A DNA stretch of 64,000 bases from Pseudalgibacter alginicilyticus (GTDB lineage Bacteria > Bacteroidota > Bacteroidia > Flavobacteriales > Flavobacteriaceae). A program made the translations under genes and the position numbers. A model generated the notes under the pieces. That model was not told the DNA's origin and did not search any database. It worked only from the letters and a program-made list of their open reading frames with translations. The stretch lies in contig NZ_CP012898.1 in NCBI RefSeq assembly GCF_001310225.1, positions 310,001-374,000 on the forward strand, given 5' to 3'. Below, piece by piece: positions 60,747 to 64,000 of this stretch; position 1 is the stretch's first letter; every line of letters begins with the position of its first letter.

Positions 60747-63700
60747 ATGCTTAATAAAGCAATCAAATTTCTTATAGAGAATAAACTCGTTGCAGTTCTG
60801 CTACTTGCTCTTTTTGTTGGATGGGGAACTGTAAACGCACCTTTCAATTGGGATACTGGATTTTTACCAAGTAATCCTGTGGCTGTTGATGCCATCCCAG
60901 ATATCGGAGAAAATCAACAAATTGTATTTACAAAGTGGGATGGTCGTTCGCCACAAGATATAGAAGACCAAATCACTTATCCATTAACCACATCCTTATT
61001 AGGTATTCCAGGAGTAAAAACCATTCGTAGTTCGTCTATGTTTGGGTTTTCAAGTATCTATATCATTTTTGAAGAAGATGTAGAATTCTATTGGAGTCGT
61101 AGTCGTATTCTAGAAAAACTCAATTCATTACCAAGTGGTTTATTACCTGAAGGTGTTAATCCTGCTTTGGGTCCAGATGCAACAGGATTAGGACAAATAT
61201 TTTGGTACACACTTGAAGGACGTGATGAAAACGGAAAAGTTACTGGTGGTTGGGATTTACAAGAGTTACGCAGTATTCAAGATTACTATGTAAAATATGC
61301 ACTATCCTCTGCAAGCGGTGTTTCGGAAGTCGCTTCAATTGGTGGTTATGTTCAAGAATATCAAGTGGATGTCAACCCAGAATTAATGCGTCAATATAAT
61401 ATAGGATTGCATCACGTTGTAAAAGCAGTTAAGGAAAGTAATAAAGACATTGGTGCACAAACTATTGAAATTAATAATGCAGAATATTTAGTACGTGGTT
61501 TAGGTTATGTGAAATCTATTGAAGACATAGAAAATGCAGTCGTTACTTCCGAAAATTATACAGCAATACGAATCAAAGATATTGGAAAAGTCTCTTTAGG
61601 TCCAGCAACACGACGTGGGTTATTAGATAAAGAAGGTGCAGAAGTTGTAGGTGCTGTTGTTGTAGCTCGTTACGGAGCAAACCCAATGGAAGTTATTAAT
61701 AATGTAAAAGAAAAAATTAATGAATTAAGTGCAGGATTACCTTCAAAAGTATTAGCAGATGGTAGAACATCACAAGTCACAATAGTTCCATTTTACGATA
61801 GAACAGAATTGATTCAAGAAACGTTAGGTACACTCAATGAAGCTCTAACATTAGAAATACTGATTACCATTTTGGTTATTATCATTATGGTGTTTAATCT
61901 TCGAGCTTCAGTATTAATTTCTGGCTTATTACCTGTTGCGGTTTTAATGGTTTTTATAGCAATGAAGTTCTTTGGTGTAGATGCAAACATCGTCGCATTA
62001 TCTGGTATTGCAATTGCTATTGGTACAATGGTCGATGTTGGTGTCATTCTTTCAGAAAACATTATTAGGCATTTGGATGAAGATGATGGAACAAAACCCA
62101 TTAATACGGTAGTTTATAACGCCACAGCAGAAGTATCTGGTGCAATCGTTACCGCAGTAATGACAACCATAATCAGTTTCATTCCAGTCTTTACAATGAT
62201 TGGCGCTGAAGGTAAACTATTTAGACCGTTAGCATTCACAAAAACCTTTGCATTAACAGCTTCCATAATTGTAGCCTTGTTTTTAATACCACCATTCGCT
62301 GCATTTTTATTCAGAAAGAAAAGTATTAAAAACACTTTTAAATATGTTTTAAATGGTGTTTTAATAGCTTTAGGAGTCGTAGCAATAGTCTTTGGGTATT
62401 GGTTAGGATTGATTTTGATAGCTTTTGGAATTACAGCACTTCTCAATCTTCAAAGTAAGATAACAGACAAACAAACTAATCTTATCAATATCATTATTTC
62501 AGCATCTGCGATAGTATTCCTGTTAGCCGAATATTGGCGACCATTAGGCGTTGATAAAAGTATCTTTTGGAATCTCATTTTTGTAAGTATTATATGCTTT
62601 GGTTTATTAGGTGTTTTTTCGCTATTCATCAAATACTATACGCGTATTTTAAAGTGGTGTTTAGATAATAAATTATTGTTTTTGTCTATTCCTACTGCGA
62701 TTGTTATTGCAGGGTTTTTCATAATGAAGAATACAGGAAAAGAGTTTATGCCATCATTAAATGAAGGCTCATTTCTACTAATGCCAACATCTATGCCTCA
62801 TTCTGGCGTAGAAGAAAACAAACGAGTTTTACAGCAATTAGATATGGCGGTGGCCAGTATTCCAGAAATTGAAACGGTAGTTGGTAAGGCAGGTAGAACA
62901 GAATCAGCTTTAGACCCAGCACCTTTATCAATGTACGAAAACATCATTCAGTACAAACCAGAATATATGTTGAATGCAGATGGAGAAAGGCAACGCTACA
63001 AAGTAAATGATGATGGTTTGTTTGAATTAAAAGATGGTCGTGCTATTTCTAATCCCAATAATTCCAAAAATGTTGAATATAGCACAGTCAAAAGCTCTCA
63101 ACTAATTGAAGATGACGATGGTGAATACTATCGTAATTGGCGACCAGAAATTGAATCACCTGATGATATTTGGGATGAAATTGTAAGAGTTACCAAATTA
63201 CCAGGTGTTACGTCAGCACCAAAGCTACAACCGATTGAAACCCGATTGGTAATGCTTCAAACAGGAATGCGAGCACCTATGGGAATAAAAGTAAAAGGTC
63301 AAGACTTAAAGCAAATTGAAACGTTTGGTGTGCAATTAGAAAACATCATCAAGGAAGCTGAAGGCGTTAAAAAGGAAGCTGTTTTTGCAGACCGTATTGT
63401 TGGCAAACCGTATTTGCTTATTGATATTGATAGAGAAAAAATTGCACGTTATGGTATTTCTATACAAGATGTTCAAGACGTATTAAAAGTCGCAGTTGGT
63501 GGTATGGTTTTAACACAAACGGTTGAAGGTCGTGAGCGATATGGTGTTCGTGTGCGATACCCAAGAGAATTACGGGCAAATCCAACAGACTTACAACAGA
63601 TTTATGTGCCAGTTGAAAAAGGCAGTCCTGTTCCATTAAGCGAGTTGGCAACCATTCGTTACGAACAAGGGCCACAAGTCATTAAAAGTGAAGACACCTT

Positions 63701-64000
63701 TTTAGTAGGTTATGTCTTGTTTGATAAATTAGATGGTTTTGCAGAAGTAAGCGTTGTTGAAAATGCACAAGCATTGATTCAAGAAAAGATAGATTCTGGT
63801 GAATTGATAGTTCCTAAAGGAATCAACTATGCATTCACAGGAACTTACGAAAATCAATTACGAGCAGAAAAAACCTTATCTGTTGTTGTGCCATTAGCAT
63901 TGGCGATAATCTTTTTAATACTGTATTTCCAATTCCGTTCTGTGGCAACCTCATTAATGGTGTTTACAGGAATTGCAGTAGCTTTTGCTGGTGGATTTGT
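60747..64000 (+). CDS. cusA: CusA-type RND metal pump (partial)
   Basis: Open from an ATG at 60747 past the window end (1084 codons seen). It starts MLNKAIKFLIENKLVAVLL with VDAIPDIGENQQIVFTKWDG, and helix 4 holds ALSGIAIAIGTMVDVGVILSENI, the segment of the proton relay. Residues such as RSPQDIEDQITYPL and SGLGQIFWYTLEG-like loops match CusA/CzcA pumps. It is distinct from the pump at 51834. The start is not near any long shadow frame, and a Cys-rich partner precedes it. The substrate is probably Cu or Ag. Confidence 0.9.
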   Translation, partial: MLNKAIKFLIENKLVAVLLLALFVGWGTVNAPFNWDTGFLPSNPVAVDAIPDIGENQQIVFTKWDGRSPQDIEDQITYPLTTSLLGIPGVKTIRSSSMFGFSSIYIIFEEDVEFYWSRSRILEKLNSLPSGLLPEGVNPALGPDATGLGQIFWYTLEGRDENGKVTGGWDLQELRSIQDYYVKYALSSASGVSEVASIGGYVQEYQVDVNPELMRQYNIGLHHVVKAVKESNKDIGAQTIEINNAEYLVRGLGYVKSIEDIENAVVTSENYTAIRIKDIGKVSLGPATRRGLLDKEGAEVVGAVVVARYGANPMEVINNVKEKINELSAGLPSKVLADGRTSQVTIVPFYDRTELIQETLGTLNEALTLEILITILVIIIMVFNLRASVLISGLLPVAVLMVFIAMKFFGVDANIVALSGIAIAIGTMVDVGVILSENIIRHLDEDDGTKPINTVVYNATAEVSGAIVTAVMTTIISFIPVFTMIGAEGKLFRPLAFTKTFALTASIIVALFLIPPFAAFLFRKKSIKNTFKYVLNGVLIALGVVAIVFGYWLGLILIAFGITALLNLQSKITDKQTNLINIIISASAIVFLLAEYWRPLGVDKSIFWNLIFVSIICFGLLGVFSLFIKYYTRILKWCLDNKLLFLSIPTAIVIAGFFIMKNTGKEFMPSLNEGSFLLMPTSMPHSGVEENKRVLQQLDMAVASIPEIETVVGKAGRTESALDPAPLSMYENIIQYKPEYMLNADGERQRYKVNDDGLFELKDGRAISNPNNSKNVEYSTVKSSQLIEDDDGEYYRNWRPEIESPDDIWDEIVRVTKLPGVTSAPKLQPIETRLVMLQTGMRAPMGIKVKGQDLKQIETFGVQLENIIKEAEGVKKEAVFADRIVGKPYLLIDIDREKIARYGISIQDVQDVLKVAVGGMVLTQTVEGRERYGVRVRYPRELRANPTDLQQIYVPVEKGSPVPLSELATIRYEQGPQVIKSEDTFLVGYVLFDKLDGFAEVSVVENAQALIQEKIDSGELIVPKGINYAFTGTYENQLRAEKTLSVVVPLALAIIFLILYFQFRSVATSLMVFTGIAVAFAGGF

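Noticed and set aside
62114-62446. Minus-strand frames at 61.8-62.6 kb
   Set aside because: They lie opposite the open CusA frame, which is clearly the coding strand.

Overview
The window looks like the chromosome of a marine-type flavobacterium (Bacteroidota, Flavobacteriaceae). It is AT-rich. The core genes are of flavobacterial type: DUF4270 lipoprotein, DUF6268 and DUF4907 proteins, LytS/LytTR pair, menaquinone genes, mnmE, trmD. Several promoters resemble the Bacteroidota TAnnTTTG -7 box. Two accessory regions flank a conserved core segment (about 23.6-39.5 kb).

Region 1 (1-23.3 kb) is an integron-like cassette array in which every cassette gene is on the minus strand. Fifteen imperfectly palindromic sites of about 130-200 bp separate one- or two-gene units. 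Each intact unit starts with GTT plus 5-7 unit-specific bases, and the complement of those bases begins the site that follows its gene. This is the geometry of integron cassettes and attC. The array starts beside a 377-aa tyrosine recombinase (22151-23284) that lacks the extra segment typical of IntI and points the same way as the cassettes. The cargo includes an HpaII-type restriction-modification pair, an AbiTii protein, an Mrr-like nuclease fused to a STAND-type NTPase, a metallophosphoesterase, lipoproteins and many unknown small proteins. Two cassettes appear to lack genes. IS3-family and IS110-family elements have invaded the array. Both IS110 copies sit in the ends of cassette sites and carry an upstream sequence that folds and reads like a bridge RNA. 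One of its loops matches the cassette-site end, and its other loop matches the element's own ends.

Region 2 (23.6-39.5 kb) is ordinary chromosome: trmD with two envelope genes; an envelope/two-component cluster; a menaquinone block (thioesterase, menF, menD); cvfB, a TlpA-like thioredoxin and mnmE.

Region 3 (39.5-64 kb) is a genomic island that begins right after the mnmE stop codon. It has an excisionase-like gene preceded by five 10-bp repeats, a tyrosine integrase, a replication/mobilisation-type module (HTH proteins, VirE-N-like and DUF3987 proteins) and a likely defence operon. That operon is XRE regulator, ApeA-like HEPN, long prokaryotic Argonaute with no visible catalytic aspartate, a second HEPN protein and a DUF4238 protein. 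It is followed by heavy-metal efflux genes: His-rich protein, CzcA fused to a TolC-like domain, CzcB, Fur-family regulator, DUF3703, P-type ATPase, Cys-rich protein, and a CusA that runs off the window. The right end of the island is not in the window.
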